From contig NZ_QJKC01000013.1 in NCBI RefSeq assembly GCF_003202035.1, positions 1 through 64,000 of the forward strand: 64,000 bases of DNA, given 5' to 3'. The translations under genes were made by a program, and so were the position numbers. How positions within the stretch are numbered: position 1 is the stretch's first letter; each line of letters begins with the position of its first letter. The notes beneath the pieces are model-generated. The model saw only the letters and a program-made list of their open reading frames with translations. It was not told where the DNA came from and made no database searches. This DNA is from Aquitalea magnusonii. GTDB taxonomy: Bacteria > Pseudomonadota > Gammaproteobacteria > Burkholderiales > Chromobacteriaceae. Below, piece after piece: positions 18,457 through 27,059 of the stretch.

Positions 18457-19647
18457 ATGGCGGGCGCACTTGCAGGCATCAAGGTTCTGGATCTTTCCCG
18501 GGTACTGGCCGGCCCCTGGGCAGGCCAGTTGCTGGCCGACCTGGGTGCCGAAGTGCTCAAGGTGGAACGGCCCGGTGCCGGCGACGACACCCGGCAATGG
18601 GCACCGCCCAGCCTGGCGGATGGCACGGCAGCTTACTTTCTGTGTGCCAACCGTGGCAAACGCTCGGTAACGGTGGACATCACCAAGCCGGAAGGGCAGG
18701 AGATTGTCCGCGCCCTGGCACGCGATGCCGACGTGATCATTGAAAACTACAAGGTGGGTGGACTGAAAAAATACGGGCTGGATTACGACAGCCTCAGCCA
18801 GCTCAATCCGCGGCTGGTGTATTGCTCCATCACCGGCTTTGGTCAGGATGGCCCCTATGCCGAGCTGCCTGGCTACGACTACATCGTGCAGGGCATGTCT
18901 GGTCTGATGAGCATTACCGGCCCGGCCGATGGAGAGCCGCACAAGGTGGGCGTGGCGGTCACCGACCTGTTCACCGGCATCTATGCCAGCAATGCCATTC
19001 TGGCGGCCATTATTGCGCGCAACAGCAGCGGCAAGGGGCAGTACATCGACATGGCGCTGTTCGATTGCGCGCTGGCCTCGCTGGCCAATATCAATATGAA
19101 CTGGTTGATCGGCCAGCAAGTCCCGCCGCGGCTGGGCAATGCCCATGCCAATATCGTGCCTTATCAGGTATTTGCCTGTGCCGACGGCCATTTCATCCTG
19201 GCCTGCGGCAACGACAAGCAATTCCGTGCGGTATGCCAGGTCATCGGCCTGCCGGCACTGGCCGACGACGAACGCTTTGCCAGCAATCCGCAGCGGGTGA
19301 AGCACCGCGACAGCGTGGTGCCCGTGCTGGCCGCAGCCTTCATGGGCAATACCCGCGAACAGTGGCTCAAGCAACTGGATGAAGCCGGGGTGCCCTGCGG
19401 CCCGATCAACACCGTGGACGAAGCCTTCCGCGATCCGCAGATCCAGCATCGCGGCATGGAAATACACTTGCAGGACAGCGTAGGGCAAAATGTGCCCCTG
19501 GTAGGGTGTCCGATCAAACTTTCCGGCACGCCAGTCGAGTACAATCAGGCCCCTCCCAAACTGGGTGAACATACCGACGACGTACTGCGCGCGCTGGGCT
19601 ACGACGCTGCCAGGATTGCCACACTGCGTGAGCAAGGCACCGTTTAA
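18457..19647 (+). CDS. Family III CoA-transferase, probably succinyl-CoA:glutarate CoA-transferase
   Basis: The protein has 396 residues of the CaiB/BaiF family. Landmarks are VLDLSRVLAGPWAGQLLADLGAE at the N-terminus, ANRGKRSVTVD, the catalytic aspartate expected in LPGYDYIVQGMSGLM near residue 145, and LGEHTDDVLRALGY at the C-terminus. Its place next to gcdH matches the human SUGCT / bacterial pairing in which glutarate is activated with succinyl-CoA, so that substrate is inferred from context. ATG 18457 follows CAGGAG. An ETF-QO gene follows 90 bases later. Confidence 0.9.
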   Translation: MAGALAGIKVLDLSRVLAGPWAGQLLADLGAEVLKVERPGAGDDTRQWAPPSLADGTAAYFLCANRGKRSVTVDITKPEGQEIVRALARDADVIIENYKVGGLKKYGLDYDSLSQLNPRLVYCSITGFGQDGPYAELPGYDYIVQGMSGLMSITGPADGEPHKVGVAVTDLFTGIYASNAILAAIIARNSSGKGQYIDMALFDCALASLANINMNWLIGQQVPPRLGNAHANIVPYQVFACADGHFILACGNDKQFRAVCQVIGLPALADDERFASNPQRVKHRDSVVPVLAAAFMGNTREQWLKQLDEAGVPCGPINTVDEAFRDPQIQHRGMEIHLQDSVGQNVPLVGCPIKLSGTPVEYNQAPPKLGEHTDDVLRALGYDAARIATLREQGTV

Positions 19648-19737
19648 ACGCTTGTTTGATTTTGACGAGCAAGGCCGCTTCATTGCATGATGACTGCCAG
19701 CCAATAAGGACAGCCCTCCGGGCGCAAAGGAGATGTG

Positions 19738-21372
19738 GTGCAACGCGATTATATGGAATACGACGTGGTGATCGTCGGCGGCGGCCCTGCCGGGCTGTCT
19801 GCCGCGATTCGCCTCAAGCAGCTGGCTGAAGAAAAAGGCCAGGAAATCAGTGTCTGTCTGTTGGAAAAAGGCTCGGAAATCGGGGCGCATATTCTGTCGG
19901 GTGCCGTGATTGAAACCGGCGCACTGTCTGAACTGATACCGGACTGGAAAGAAAAGGGCGCGCCGCTGAATACCCCGGCACTGTCCGACCGTTTCCTCTA
20001 CCTGACGGAAACCGAGTCCATCCAGCTGCCTACCCCGCCGCAGATGCACAATCACGGCAACTACATTGTCAGCCTGGGCAATTTCTGCCGCTGGCTGGGC
20101 GAGCAGGCCGAAGCGCTGGGCGTGGAAATCTACCCCGGTTTTGCCGCTGCCGAAGTGCTTTACCATGCCGACGGCTCGGTCAAGGGCGTGGCCACCGGCG
20201 CCATGGGTACCGGCAAGAACGGCGACCAGCCGGGTGAACCGGGCATGGAGCTGTGGGCGCGCCAGACCATCTTTGCCGAAGGCTGTCGTGGCTCGCTCAC
20301 CAAGATGCTGTTCGAGCGCTTTGCCCTGCGTGACGGCGCCGACCCGCAAACCTACGGCATCGGCATCAAGGAGTTGTGGGAAGTCAAACCGGAAAACCAC
20401 AAGCCCGGCACCATCACCCACACCGTGGGCTGGCCGGTGGACACCGCCACTTACGGCGGTTCCTTCCTGTATCACCTGGAAGACAATCAGGTTGTCGTGG
20501 GCTATGTGGTGGGGCTGGATTACACCAACCCCTACCTCTCGCCGTTCGAGGAATTCCAGCGCTTCAAGACTCACCCTGCCATCAAGGGGGTGTTCGAGGG
20601 TGGCCGTCGCCTGAGCTATGGCGCACGTGCCCTGTCCGAAGGCGGCATCCAGAGTCTGCCCAAGCTGACCTTCCCTGGCGGCTTGCTGGTGGGCGATACT
20701 GCCGGCTTCCTCAATGTGCCCAAGATCAAGGGCACGCACACCGCGATGAAGTCGGCCACGCTGGCCGCCGATGCCGTGTTCGAGCTGCTGCAGGCCAATC
20801 CGGAAGCACAGGGGCTGGAAGCGACCGGCTATTCCGCCCGCTTCAAGCAAAGCTGGCTGCACGAAGAATTGCACAAAGTGCGCAATATCCGCCCGTCCTT
20901 CCGCTGGGGCCTGTGGCCGGCCATGATCTACTCGGCCATCGACACCTTCCTGTTCCGTGGCAAAGCCCCGTGGACGCTGCGCCACAAGCATGCCGACCAC
21001 GAAGCCTTGCGTCCGGCCAGTGAATGCACGCGCATCGACTATCCCAAGCCGGACGGCGTGCTGACCTTCGACCGCCTGTCCTCGGTGTTCATTTCCAACA
21101 CCAATCACAGCGAAGACCAGCCGCCGCACCTCAAGCTGAAAGATGCCAGCGTGCCGATCAGCTTCAATCTGGCCAAGTACGATGCCCCCGAACAGCGTTA
21201 CTGCCCGGCTGGTGTGTATGAAATCGTCGGTCAGGAAGAGGGCAGCCCGCGTCTGCAGATCAATGCGCAGAACTGCGTACATTGCAAAACCTGTGATATC
21301 AAGGACCCCAGCCAGAACATCAACTGGTGCACGCCGGAAGGCGGCGGCGGTCCCAACTATCCCAATATGTAA
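19738..21372 (+). CDS. Electron transfer flavoprotein-ubiquinone oxidoreductase
   Basis: The protein has 544 residues. An N-terminal FAD-binding motif ([17 protein letters not shown]) and a long FAD domain with [21 protein letters not shown] lead to a C-terminal [4Fe-4S] ferredoxin-like domain with cysteines in RYCPAG and CVHCKTC. A last one lies in [15 protein letters not shown]. It takes electrons from ETF, which is reduced by acyl-CoA dehydrogenases such as GcdH, and reduces ubiquinone at the inner membrane. Start choice: GTG codons at 19735 and 19738 lie behind AAAGGAG, with the second better spaced; ATG 19753 is too far away. Confidence 0.95.
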   Translation: MQRDYMEYDVVIVGGGPAGLSAAIRLKQLAEEKGQEISVCLLEKGSEIGAHILSGAVIETGALSELIPDWKEKGAPLNTPALSDRFLYLTETESIQLPTPPQMHNHGNYIVSLGNFCRWLGEQAEALGVEIYPGFAAAEVLYHADGSVKGVATGAMGTGKNGDQPGEPGMELWARQTIFAEGCRGSLTKMLFERFALRDGADPQTYGIGIKELWEVKPENHKPGTITHTVGWPVDTATYGGSFLYHLEDNQVVVGYVVGLDYTNPYLSPFEEFQRFKTHPAIKGVFEGGRRLSYGARALSEGGIQSLPKLTFPGGLLVGDTAGFLNVPKIKGTHTAMKSATLAADAVFELLQANPEAQGLEATGYSARFKQSWLHEELHKVRNIRPSFRWGLWPAMIYSAIDTFLFRGKAPWTLRHKHADHEALRPASECTRIDYPKPDGVLTFDRLSSVFISNTNHSEDQPPHLKLKDASVPISFNLAKYDAPEQRYCPAGVYEIVGQEEGSPRLQINAQNCVHCKTCDIKDPSQNINWCTPEGGGGPNYPNM

Positions 21373-21395
21373 GCAGCACTCTGGATTGCTGTTGC

Positions 21396-21424
21396 AAAAA
21401 CCCGGCCTTGGCCGGGTTTTTTTG
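21396..21424 (+). terminator. Rho-independent terminator of the ETF-QO gene
   Basis: AAAAACCCGGC, short loop, GCCGGGTTTTTTT, starting 24 bases after the stop. Confidence 0.9.
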
Positions 21425-21490
21425 TGCAATGCAATGATTTCTGGCTTTCCGCCTTGACAGCCCACTGCCCTTGTTGGCAGGATGGTCGAC

Positions 21491-21574
21491 ATGAATACTT
21501 TCTCCGCAGTCTTTAACGCCTATTTTTATTGGTACCGCAGCTCACGGCGGCTCCAAGGGGCGTCTCTGCACTAG
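21491..21574 (+). CDS. Short aromatic-rich leader peptide (putative attenuator)
   Basis: A 27-codon frame begins ATG 21491 behind AGGA and reads MNTFSAVFNAYFYWY at its start, so 7 of the first 15 residues are Phe, Tyr or Trp. Five of these form the run Tyr-Phe-Tyr-Trp-Tyr (21521-21535). Arg-Ser-Ser-Arg-Arg follows and the frame stops at 21572. It lies directly upstream of a strong terminator at 21607-21643 whose left arm can pair instead with CGGCGGC at 21545-21551, inside this frame and just after the aromatic run. That is the arrangement of trp/phe-type ribosome-stalling attenuators. The peptide itself would have no function beyond sensing charged tRNA. Confidence 0.6.
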   Translation: MNTFSAVFNAYFYWYRSSRRLQGASLH

Positions 21575-21606
21575 AGAACAGTACAAGAGAACGAATACAC
21601 CCGAAC

Positions 21607-21643
21607 AATGCCGCCGCGGACACTCCGGCGGCATTTGTTTTTT
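21607..21643 (+). terminator. Attenuator-type terminator
   Basis: AATGCCGCC (21607-21615) and GGCGGCATT (21627-21635) form a perfect 9-base stem with an 11-base loop, followed by TGTTTTTT. It lies 33 bases after the leader peptide's stop and ahead of the gene at 21700. Its left arm GCCGCCG (21610-21616) is fully complementary to CGGCGGC at 21545-21551, giving an alternative antiterminator. ACCGC/GCGG just after the aromatic codons can give the competing upstream hairpin. Confidence 0.75.
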
Positions 21644-21699
21644 CAGCAGACAAATCAGCTCCGGACCCACCCAGGCAAGCCCGACTGGAGATGCAGGTC

Positions 21700-22311
21700 A
21701 TGAATGAAGTCAGTGATGCAAGGCAGATCGCCCGAGAAAGCGCCAGTCTGGTGCTGGACGGTGCTGCGTGGTCCGTAACCCTGTTGACTGATGGTGAGGC
21801 CCTGGCCAATGCTGTCGCACCACAAACGGACAGCCTGTATCGCTACCTGCAGCAAGACCAGACAACGGCCACGCCGCTGCTGGAATCGCTGCTGCCGGAC
21901 ATTCGTGCCTTTGCCATGTTGCTGGCCTCCCAGCGCCGGCATCCCCATGGTTCGCCTGCACGCTTTGCCGATGCAACAGACTGGCTGGCGGCGCGTATCG
22001 CCGTGCTCGAACTCAGCCATGTCGCCGTCACCCTGGCTGAGCTGACGCAGCTGGATGAAGCGAACCGCCGTCTCAAGCTGCTGTCGGAGCAGTTGCAGCT
22101 TAAACTGCCATCGGCAGCTCCGGTGCTGCTGACCGCACCAGAGGCCACGCCCGGTGTATTGCGCGGCTGGAGCAGACAGCGGCAGAGCGGCATGGTGGGG
22201 ACGGTGCACGGCATGCAATCCATGCTGATGGCCTCGCGCCTGGTGGCGCAGCAATGCCGTCAGCGGCTGCAACCTTTCTGGCACGGCCTGCAGGCAGCAC
22301 GCCGCGGCTGA
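21700..22311 (+). CDS. Hypothetical protein behind the attenuator
   Basis: The protein has 203 residues, is soluble and mainly helical, rich in Ala, Leu and Gln, with no signal peptide. I recognise no family. A long helical segment (about 95-150) contains LAARIAVLELSHVAVTLAEL and TQLDEANRRLKLLSEQLQLK. ATG 21700 is selected because GGAG ends nine bases upstream; ATG 21691 is too close to that site, and further upstream the frame crosses the terminator. It is followed after 22 bases by a small membrane protein gene and is preceded by the leader/terminator, so both genes may be under attenuation control. Confidence 0.7.
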   Translation: MNEVSDARQIARESASLVLDGAAWSVTLLTDGEALANAVAPQTDSLYRYLQQDQTTATPLLESLLPDIRAFAMLLASQRRHPHGSPARFADATDWLAARIAVLELSHVAVTLAELTQLDEANRRLKLLSEQLQLKLPSAAPVLLTAPEATPGVLRGWSRQRQSGMVGTVHGMQSMLMASRLVAQQCRQRLQPFWHGLQAARRG

Positions 22312-22333
22312 GCGACCAACAAGCGGAAATACC

Positions 22334-22672
22334 ATGCAACTGCAAACGCGTGATGATGAGCGCAAACTGAACAACCTGACCCTGGTGGTGTATATCCTGC
22401 AGGGCCTCAGCCTGTTTACCGGCCTTCCCATGCTGGTCGGCGTGATCATCAACTATCTCAAGCTGGAGGATAGCCGCGGCAGCTGGTTTGAAAGCCATTT
22501 TCGCTGGCAGATCAACACCTTCTGGATCGGCCTGCTCGGCACGGTGCTGGGCTATGCACTGGTATGGATACTGGTCGGTTTTGCCATTCTTGGCCTGACC
22601 TGGCTGTGGTGCCTGTACCGTGTGCTGCGCGGTTTTCTGGCTTTCAATGACGGCAAGGCACTGCCGCGCTGA
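22334..22672 (+). CDS. Small membrane protein, DUF4870-like
   Basis: The protein has 112 residues and is clearly integral. Three hydrophobic segments lie at about 15-40 (LTLVVYILQGLSLFTGLPMLVGVIINYLK), 58-85 and 85-105. SWFESHFRWQINTFW between the first two is the pattern of DUF4870/Tic20-like proteins. It is unusually rich in Trp, Tyr and Phe. The function is unknown. The ATG at 22334 follows GCGGAAA. It is probably co-transcribed with the 203-residue gene 22 bases upstream. Confidence 0.8.
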   Translation: MQLQTRDDERKLNNLTLVVYILQGLSLFTGLPMLVGVIINYLKLEDSRGSWFESHFRWQINTFWIGLLGTVLGYALVWILVGFAILGLTWLWCLYRVLRGFLAFNDGKALPR

Positions 22673-23020
22673 GCCAAAAAAGAAGGGCAACCAGAGCGGG
22701 CTGCCCAAAGAGGTCTTGAGCGTGCGGGCAGGCCATGCCTGTATCCAACCGCCGTATGCACTACGGCTGCCACGCCAAAGAACCTACGTCGCTATCACTG
22801 AACTGACTTCGCATTGCGGTCGCAATCGGAACCGACCAGACCCCGGTAACGAATGGCCACCATGCTATCCCGTCCACGCCGGTTTTCGACAGAAAAATGA
22901 CAACGGCACTTGTCGCAGGTCAAATCCGGCAACTCGACAATAAAAGTCCGACAAAACAAGGCTGTGGCGTAAAATGGCAGCCTTTGGCACAATGCGCCTC
23001 CTTCAGTCCGATGTGAAATC
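22673..23020 (+). other. Intergenic stretch with no gene recognised
   Basis: This is 348 bases with no convincing coding frame. It holds GGGCA...TGCCC (22685-22710) and a perfect small hairpin GCCGTA-TGCAC-TACGGC (22752-22768), neither followed by a T-run. It presumably carries the promoter of the DUF3820-GTPase pair, but I could not define the elements. Confidence 0.5.
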
Positions 23021-23233
23021 ATGCAACAAGAAGATCTGCAACGGCTGGTCAGCACGACCATGCCTTTTGGCAAACACCAGGGCACCCTGCTGTGCGACCT
23101 GCCTGGCAACTATCTCAACTGGTTTGCCCGCGAGGGTTTTCCCAAGAGCGAGATCGGTCGTCTGCTGCAATTGATGCAGGAAATCGACCACAATGGACTG
23201 AGTTATTTACTGGACCCGTTAAGAAAGCGTTAA
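23021..23233 (+). CDS. DUF3820 family protein
   Basis: The protein has 70 residues covering the whole family: TMPFGKHQGTLLCDLPGNYLNW, FAREGFPKSEIGRLLQLMQEI and GLSYLLDPL. DUF3820 proteins are small and cytosolic with a conserved PFGK.KG core like that found near some nucleases. No activity is established. It ends three bases before the GTPase gene, so the two are expressed together. Confidence 0.88.
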   Translation: MQQEDLQRLVSTTMPFGKHQGTLLCDLPGNYLNWFAREGFPKSEIGRLLQLMQEIDHNGLSYLLDPLRKR

Positions 23234-23236
23234 AGC

Positions 23237-24184
23237 ATGGCAATTCAATGGTTTCCCGGCCACATGAACAAGGCGCGCAAAGATGTCATGGAGCGCCTGA
23301 AAGACATCGATGTGGTCATCGAAATGCTGGATGCGCGCTTGCCGGCGTCCAGCGCCAATCCGATGCTGGCGCGCATGGCCAAGGGCAAGCCGCGCCTGAT
23401 GATCCTCAACAAGCAGGATCTGGCCGACCCGGCCATCACCACGCAGTGGCTGGACTGGTATCGCGCCAAGAAGCAGACCCAGGCCATTGCGCTGGATGCC
23501 GGCGAACGTGCGCCTTCACAAAAGCTGGTGGCGGCCTGTCGCGAGCTGGCGCCCAATCGCGGCGGCCTGGACAAGCCGCTGCGGGTACTGATTTGCGGTA
23601 TTCCCAACGTGGGCAAGTCCACGCTGATCAACAGCATGAGCAGCCGCAAGATCGCCAAGACCGGCAATATGCCTGGCGTCACCAAGAACGAGCAGCGCAT
23701 TATCCTGGCCGATGATGTGGAGCTCTATGACACGCCCGGCATGCTGTGGCCCAAGATCGAAGTGGAAGAAGGCGGCTATAACCTGGCGGCCAGCGGCGCC
23801 GTTGGCCGTAATGCCATGGACGAGGAAGAAGTCTCGCTGGAACTGCTCAAATACCTGCTGCAACACTATGTGCCGCAACTGACGGCGCGTTATCGCCTGG
23901 ACGAGGTGGACGGCCTGCAGGACTGGCAGGTACTGGAAATGATAGGCCGCAAGCGCGGTGCCATGCTGGGTGGCGGGCGCGTCAATATCCAGAAGGCAGC
24001 CGAAATCGTGCTCACCGATTTTCGCGATGGCAATACCGGCCGCATCACGCTGGAGCGCCCGCAGGAATGGGTAGTCTGGGAAAAGCGTGCCAAGGAACTG
24101 GCCGCGCAGAAAGCGGCAGCGCGCGAAGCCATGATGAGCGAAAAGGAAAAGCGCAAGCACAGCTCGCGCGGCCCGCAGGATTGA
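23237..24184 (+). CDS. Circularly permuted GTPase, YlqF/RbgA family
   Basis: The protein has 315 residues. The GTPase motifs appear in permuted order: G4 (NKQD, residues 58-61) comes first, then the P-loop GIPNVGKST (about 120) and G3 DTPG (about 170). A G2-like threonine lies in MPGVTKNEQ. A C-terminal helical domain follows, ending in a Lys/Arg-rich tail suited to RNA binding. N-terminal WFPGHMNKA is typical of RbgA, a late 50S ribosome assembly factor in Bacillus. It is probably a ribosome biogenesis GTPase. It follows the DUF3820 gene with a three-base gap. Confidence 0.93.
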   Translation: MAIQWFPGHMNKARKDVMERLKDIDVVIEMLDARLPASSANPMLARMAKGKPRLMILNKQDLADPAITTQWLDWYRAKKQTQAIALDAGERAPSQKLVAACRELAPNRGGLDKPLRVLICGIPNVGKSTLINSMSSRKIAKTGNMPGVTKNEQRIILADDVELYDTPGMLWPKIEVEEGGYNLAASGAVGRNAMDEEEVSLELLKYLLQHYVPQLTARYRLDEVDGLQDWQVLEMIGRKRGAMLGGGRVNIQKAAEIVLTDFRDGNTGRITLERPQEWVVWEKRAKELAAQKAAAREAMMSEKEKRKHSSRGPQD

Positions 24185-24255
24185 TAGCGGTTTGCCCGGC
24201 AAACTGCTACAACAGCTAGCGCCGGAACGATCGTGCCATCATCAGGGCCGGTCGT

Positions 24256-24693
24256 TCAGGCCAGCGTATCAACGATGCTGCTATCCGTACTATCCTGCAC
24301 CGCGGTATTGCTCAATGCCGGATCATTTTGCAGCAGGCTGCCCCAGTTGCTGCTCAGGCCCGCCAGGGTGCCGCTGCTGGCGGCTGTTCCCCCCAGCAGT
24401 TGATCATCCACCGCGGCTGCCGCGGTTGCCGGATCGCTGGCCACACTGCCTTGCAAGCTGCCAGCTTGCGTAAAACTGTTCAGCAAGCCTGCTGCATCAT
24501 ACGTCGTCCCCTCATCCCCACCGCCGCCAAGTGTCACCACGACGCTGGCGTCTTCGGCAATGCTGCTCGCCGCATCCACCAGCGCCGCATTGCTGTTGGA
24601 GGACTGGATCACCGGTGAGGGCAGCACGCCGCCATTCAACAAGGCGGCGCTGGCCAAGGAGAGCTGGGTAGCCTGGGTGATGGAATTGCTCAT
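24256..24693 (-). CDS. Low-complexity hypothetical protein
   Basis: The protein has 145 residues of very biased composition (Ala, Ser, Gly, Leu, Asp), with no cysteine, no membrane segment and no signal peptide. VVVTLGGGGDEGTTYDAAGLLNSF lies mid-protein, and ATAAAAVDDQLLGGTAASSGTLAGL later. I know no family. It is convergent with the GTPase gene. The ATG at 24693 lacks a clear ribosome site. The frame is well kept at 435 coding bases and has ordinary wobble usage for this genome, so I think it is real. Confidence 0.55.
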   Translation of the reverse strand: MSNSITQATQLSLASAALLNGGVLPSPVIQSSNSNAALVDAASSIAEDASVVVTLGGGGDEGTTYDAAGLLNSFTQAGSLQGSVASDPATAAAAVDDQLLGGTAASSGTLAGLSSNWGSLLQNDPALSNTAVQDSTDSSIVDTLA

Positions 24694-25036
24694 GGTGAAA
24701 TCGGCTCATGCATGTTGATCATTCACTTATAGTGCAAGCGGCACCACTCTTGCAGGGAAAGATGTTGCCAGATGTTGCCAGTCTGTCGCGCGGGCATGAA
24801 GCTAGCCATGCTCAAGCCCCAGGCGCGGGCTCTGTCATTGTGGCAGCCAGCCTGCCGCTGGTGCGTCCTATCGGGTGCAGGGTGCGCTGGTGGCAGCTCG
24901 CTGAGCGACTGATGGGACAGTAGAGAGATTGCACTCTTCCCCCTACGCTGCTGGACAGTTCAGCCTGCCCCTTTATCGCATGAAGCCCGCGGAGCACCAG
25001 GCTGGGCATTGGCGCAACCCCCGCAGGAGATCCTTA
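24694..25036 (+). other. Intergenic stretch with no gene recognised
   Basis: This is 343 bases between divergent genes. The only marked structure is an exact 10-base tandem duplication, GATGTTGCCA twice at 24761-24780. It probably contains promoters for the hypothetical gene (minus) and the DUF2834 gene (plus), but none was resolved. Confidence 0.5.
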
Positions 25037-25396
25037 ATGAGCCGGACAATGCATCGCTATGCCACCCTGGCATTCCTTGTCATCGCCATTGGCGGTTTTA
25101 TTGTCACCTGGTACTTCAACTTGCAGTACCTGATGCAGGGCGGAGGCCTGGGGCCCGCCGAATTCTTTGCTGCGGCGTTTGCCAATCCACTTACCAGCGC
25201 GATCACCATCGACATTTATTTGTCAGCCATTGCATTTTCCGTCTGGGTCATCAGCGATTCACGGCACGCCAGGGTCAAGTGGCCATGGGCATACATCCTG
25301 ATCTGTTTTGCACTGGGCCTGGTGGTGTCCCTGCCCATCTATCTGGCCATGCGCGGGCGGGCCGGGCCCGCCACCTCAGTAGCTGAACAGCCCTGA
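25037..25396 (+). CDS. DUF2834 family membrane protein
   Basis: The protein has 119 residues with three membrane segments (about 8-28, 50-72 and 82-105). The family-like pattern is a lumenal stretch with GLGPAEFFAAAFANPLTSAI, then DIYLSAIAFSVWVISDSRH and KWPWAYILICFALGLVVSLPIYL. The function is unknown. ATG 25037 follows CAGGAGATCCTTA. It is apparently monocistronic. Confidence 0.83.
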   Translation: MSRTMHRYATLAFLVIAIGGFIVTWYFNLQYLMQGGGLGPAEFFAAAFANPLTSAITIDIYLSAIAFSVWVISDSRHARVKWPWAYILICFALGLVVSLPIYLAMRGRAGPATSVAEQP

Positions 25397-25727
25397 TGCC
25401 CAGCTGTGCTGGTCAAGCAAGCGGGTCGGTCACCGCCTGTCAGCCAGCCATCTGTCGACTGGCTCCAGACGGCCACGCAGTGTAGCCATGGCAGAAAACT
25501 GGCCAATAGTCTGGTTTTCTCCTGGGTTGTTGCCACCGCTGGCCTGTGGCGCGCCACGGCATTCCGATCAGGACTGATCTCTATGCCAGTGTGCTGCCAA
25601 AGCGGACAGTAGCTGCCTGATGGCAGCCGCCCTACCTTGCACCTCTGTTTCGTCCGCACGGCAAGCTGCTTGTGTTGCCAGCGGCACGATTGGGCTAATC
25701 CTATCTGGCAGCTAGAGGTGGCAAGGC
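25397..25727 (+). other. Intergenic stretch with no gene recognised
   Basis: This is 331 bases with no coding frame I can support on either strand and no strong hairpin. It should contain the promoter of the MFS-amidase pair. Confidence 0.5.
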
Positions 25728-27059
25728 ATGGCGACTGACAAACCGATTTCCCGGCGGCGGCAGATTATTGCAGCCGTCGTGGGCAATACACTGGAGTGGT
25801 ACGACTTCATCGTCTACGGCTTCATGACCAGTATTATTTCCAAGCTGTTTTTCCCGGCGGATGGCAACGAGTTCATCTCCCTGCTGATGGCGACCGCCAC
25901 TTTCGGGGTGGGTTTCTTCATGCGGCCAGTCGGTGGTGTGCTACTGGGCATCTATGCCGACCGCAAGGGGCGCAAGGCCGCCATGCAACTGATCATGGCC
26001 ATCATGGCCCTGGTGTCCTTGCTGATTGCCTGTGCACCACCTTATGCCGCCATCGGCGTGGCCGCTCCGTTGCTGATCGTGCTGGCGCGATTGCTGCAAG
26101 GCTTTGCCACCGGAGGGGAATATGCCAGCGCCACTGCATTTCTGGTAGAAGCCGCTCCACCGCATCAGCGTGGCCTGTATGGTTCCTGGCAGCTGGTGGG
26201 GCAGATGCTGGCCATTCTGGGCGGAGCCGGCATGGGGGCCTTGATCACACATAATCTGGATCAGGGGCAGCTGGAAAGCTGGGGCTGGCGGCTTCCGTTC
26301 TTGGTCGGTTTGCTGATTGCTCCGGTGGGGTGGTGGGTCCGCCGTCATATGGATGAGACCGAGGCCTTTCTCGAAGCCAGCCAGCCACAGGCGGCTGCGC
26401 CAGGTCTGGGCGGCCAGCTGCAGCAGAACCGGCGCAATATCCTGCTGACCATCGGCCTGACCATTCCCGGCACGGCAGGGTTTTATGTCCTGCTGGTGAA
26501 TATGCCGGGCTATGTGCATCGCCAGTTCGGCCTGCCGCTGGACCAGGCCTTTACCATCCAGATGCTGGCAGTGGCCTGGATGGCCATCCTGATTCCCTTG
26601 GCGGGTGCCTGGTCGGACCGTATCGGCCGTCGTCCCCTGTTGTTCTGGCCCTATCTGGGCTTCCTGATCATGATTTATCCGGGATTTGCCTGGCTGGCTG
26701 ATGCGCCCGGTATCGAACGGCTGCTCATGGTGCAACTGCTGTTCTGCACCTTGCTGGGGCTGGCATTCGGACCGGCGCCAACTGCGGTGTCCGAGCTGTT
26801 CCCGGTGCGGGTACGCTCTACCGGCGTTTCCATTGGCTACAACCTGGCGGTAATGATTTTTGGCGGTTTCGCTCCCTTTATCGTCACCTGGCTGGGCGGT
26901 CGCACCGGCTCACCCATCGCACCGGTTTACTATCTCTTGCCTTCCACCATGCTGGGCGTGGTGGCCTGCTATTTTCTACCACGTGGTCGTCCGGCAGCCG
27001 CAGCAATTGCACCGGCATCACTGGTCACCTCCAATGCAGCCTCCGGAGAGTCGTCATGA
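25728..27059 (+). CDS. MFS transporter, metabolite:H+ symporter type
   Basis: The protein has 443 residues with twelve predicted membrane helices. It opens RRRQIIAAVVGNTLEWYDFIVYGF, the hallmark of the metabolite:H+ symporter branch (ShiA, KgtP, ProP). GVGFFMRPVGGVLLGIYADRKGRKAAM holds the first MFS loop motif, and LLQGFATGGEYASATAFLVE follows. Typical substrates are dicarboxylates, shikimate or betaines; here the amidase gene it overlaps (ATGA) suggests uptake of an amide or release product. The substrate is not predictable from sequence. Confidence 0.92.
   Translation: MATDKPISRRRQIIAAVVGNTLEWYDFIVYGFMTSIISKLFFPADGNEFISLLMATATFGVGFFMRPVGGVLLGIYADRKGRKAAMQLIMAIMALVSLLIACAPPYAAIGVAAPLLIVLARLLQGFATGGEYASATAFLVEAAPPHQRGLYGSWQLVGQMLAILGGAGMGALITHNLDQGQLESWGWRLPFLVGLLIAPVGWWVRRHMDETEAFLEASQPQAAAPGLGGQLQQNRRNILLTIGLTIPGTAGFYVLLVNMPGYVHRQFGLPLDQAFTIQMLAVAWMAILIPLAGAWSDRIGRRPLLFWPYLGFLIMIYPGFAWLADAPGIERLLMVQLLFCTLLGLAFGPAPTAVSELFPVRVRSTGVSIGYNLAVMIFGGFAPFIVTWLGGRTGSPIAPVYYLLPSTMLGVVACYFLPRGRPAAAAIAPASLVTSNAASGESS

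Noticed and set aside
21454-21483. TTGACA at 21454 as promoter of the leader peptide
   Set aside because: The best -10 (CAGGAT, 18-base spacing) is poor and would start transcription next to the ATG, excluding the ribosome site. The promoter is left undefined.
18376-21492. Very long open frame on the minus strand opposite the CoA-transferase and ETF-QO genes
   Set aside because: It is the mirror of well-identified plus-strand genes. Long antisense frames are expected in GC-rich codon usage, and the translation has no recognisable domain. The same applies to 10580-13000, 5303-6763 and 40989-44471 on the plus strand.
22795-23109. Minus-strand frame with CDKC-like motif that might be a transposase remnant
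   Set aside because: No transposase motif, terminal inverted repeats or target duplication is visible, and it overlaps the DUF3820 gene.
24761-24780. Two copies of GATGTTGCCA as a repeat array
   Set aside because: Only two copies, no spacers and no wider pattern; it is a chance tandem duplication, not CRISPR or a regulatory array.
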